Positions 22,784-22,943 of a DNA stretch of 22,943 nucleotides are shown one piece after another. The stretch spans positions 1-22,943 of the forward strand of contig DBEP01000083.1 in NCBI GenBank assembly GCA_002294045.1. Reading direction: 5' to 3'. Every line of letters starts with the position of its first letter. Within the stretch, counting starts at the first letter, position 1. The position numbers were made by a program, and so were the translations under genes. The notes below the pieces were generated by a model, which searched no databases, was not told the DNA's origin, and saw only the letters and a list, made by a program, of their open reading frames with translations. The DNA is from Lachnoclostridium sp. UBA903. Its GTDB lineage: Bacteria; Bacillota; Clostridia; Lachnospirales; Lachnospiraceae.

Positions 22784-22813
22784 ATTATATCATGAACAAA
22801 AAATGTGTTCATG
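22784..22813 (-). promoter_or_regulatory. Extended -10 promoter of trxB with overlapping palindrome
   Basis: TGATATAAT (22792-22784) on the minus strand. Immediately upstream is CATGAACA-(7 nt)-TGTTCATG (22791-22798/22806-22813), an 8-bp perfect inverted repeat overlapping the -10/spacer. It could be an operator for a redox or stress regulator. The spacing does not fit the Bacillus LexA box. Confidence 0.55.
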
Positions 22814-22834
22814 CTCTTATTGCTCCGGTCAGAA

Positions 22835-22943
22835 ATTACAAGCAAGCTCGCAATTTTATTATACCATGTCCGCAAGCTCCCATGGTATGCGCCGCTTTGC
22901 GGCGTTGATGCGCACTCACTACGTTCGGCGCGGGTATAATGTC
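22835..22943. repeat. GC-rich palindromic repeat unit at the right edge
   Basis: Contains the 21-bp motif shared with 19049-19069, then a minus-strand TATAAT (22863-22858), ATACCATG/CATGGTAT (22861-22868/22881-22888) and CGCCGC-TTT-GCGGCG (22890-22904), and runs off the edge. Composition is clearly more GC-rich than nearby intergenic DNA. It looks like a dispersed intergenic element. Confidence 0.5.

Overview
The window looks like chromosomal DNA from a low-GC anaerobic Firmicute, most likely a Clostridia member of Lachnospiraceae type. This is inferred from the AT-rich intergenic DNA, strong GGAGG ribosome-binding sites, consensus SigA promoters, the hpf / secA-prfB order, and a threonine/lysine branch (ACT regulator, hom, ApgM-type enzyme, lysC) without a classical thrB. 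No rRNA, tRNA, IS element, prophage or CRISPR array is visible.

Left third (1-9000): sulfur metabolism and signalling. A minus-strand operon encodes a compact siroheme/Fe-S sulfite reductase-like protein, a TusA-like protein, a lone receiver domain, a ThiF/MoeB-like E1 enzyme and a ThiS-like sulfur carrier whose C-terminus is GGGK instead of a bare GG. Divergent from it, on the plus strand, are a JAMM/M67 metallopeptidase, a histidine kinase with no sensor domain, and an AraC-type response regulator. Downstream on the minus strand is an SsuA/TauA-like lipoprotein plus permease (the ATPase is probably beyond the left edge). It is preceded by a consensus promoter and a leader of about 420 nt containing an intrinsic terminator. 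A small FNT-family channel follows on the right. I read the block as a thiocarboxylate-type sulfur-transfer route in which JAMM trims the carrier, E1 activates it, and sulfite reductase and TusA supply sulfur. Its control would be by a two-component system.

Middle (9000-15400): the aspartate-family operon (ACT regulator, hom, ApgM-like putative homoserine kinase, lysC) with palindrome-rich gaps. Next comes secA-prfB-cheW, in which prfB carries the classical +1 programmed frameshift.

Right third (15400-22943): secA, hpf (ribosome hibernation), and a gap of about 1.27 kb without a convincing gene. The gap holds three perfect DnaA boxes plus degenerate ones in an AT-rich setting. It is followed by a secreted SH3/NlpC-P60 wall hydrolase and thioredoxin reductase. 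The right edge has GC-rich palindromes that look like a dispersed intergenic repeat.

Most housekeeping assignments are firm. The sulfur-carrier relay, the unclassified leader RNA and the DnaA-box cluster are the parts most worth following up.
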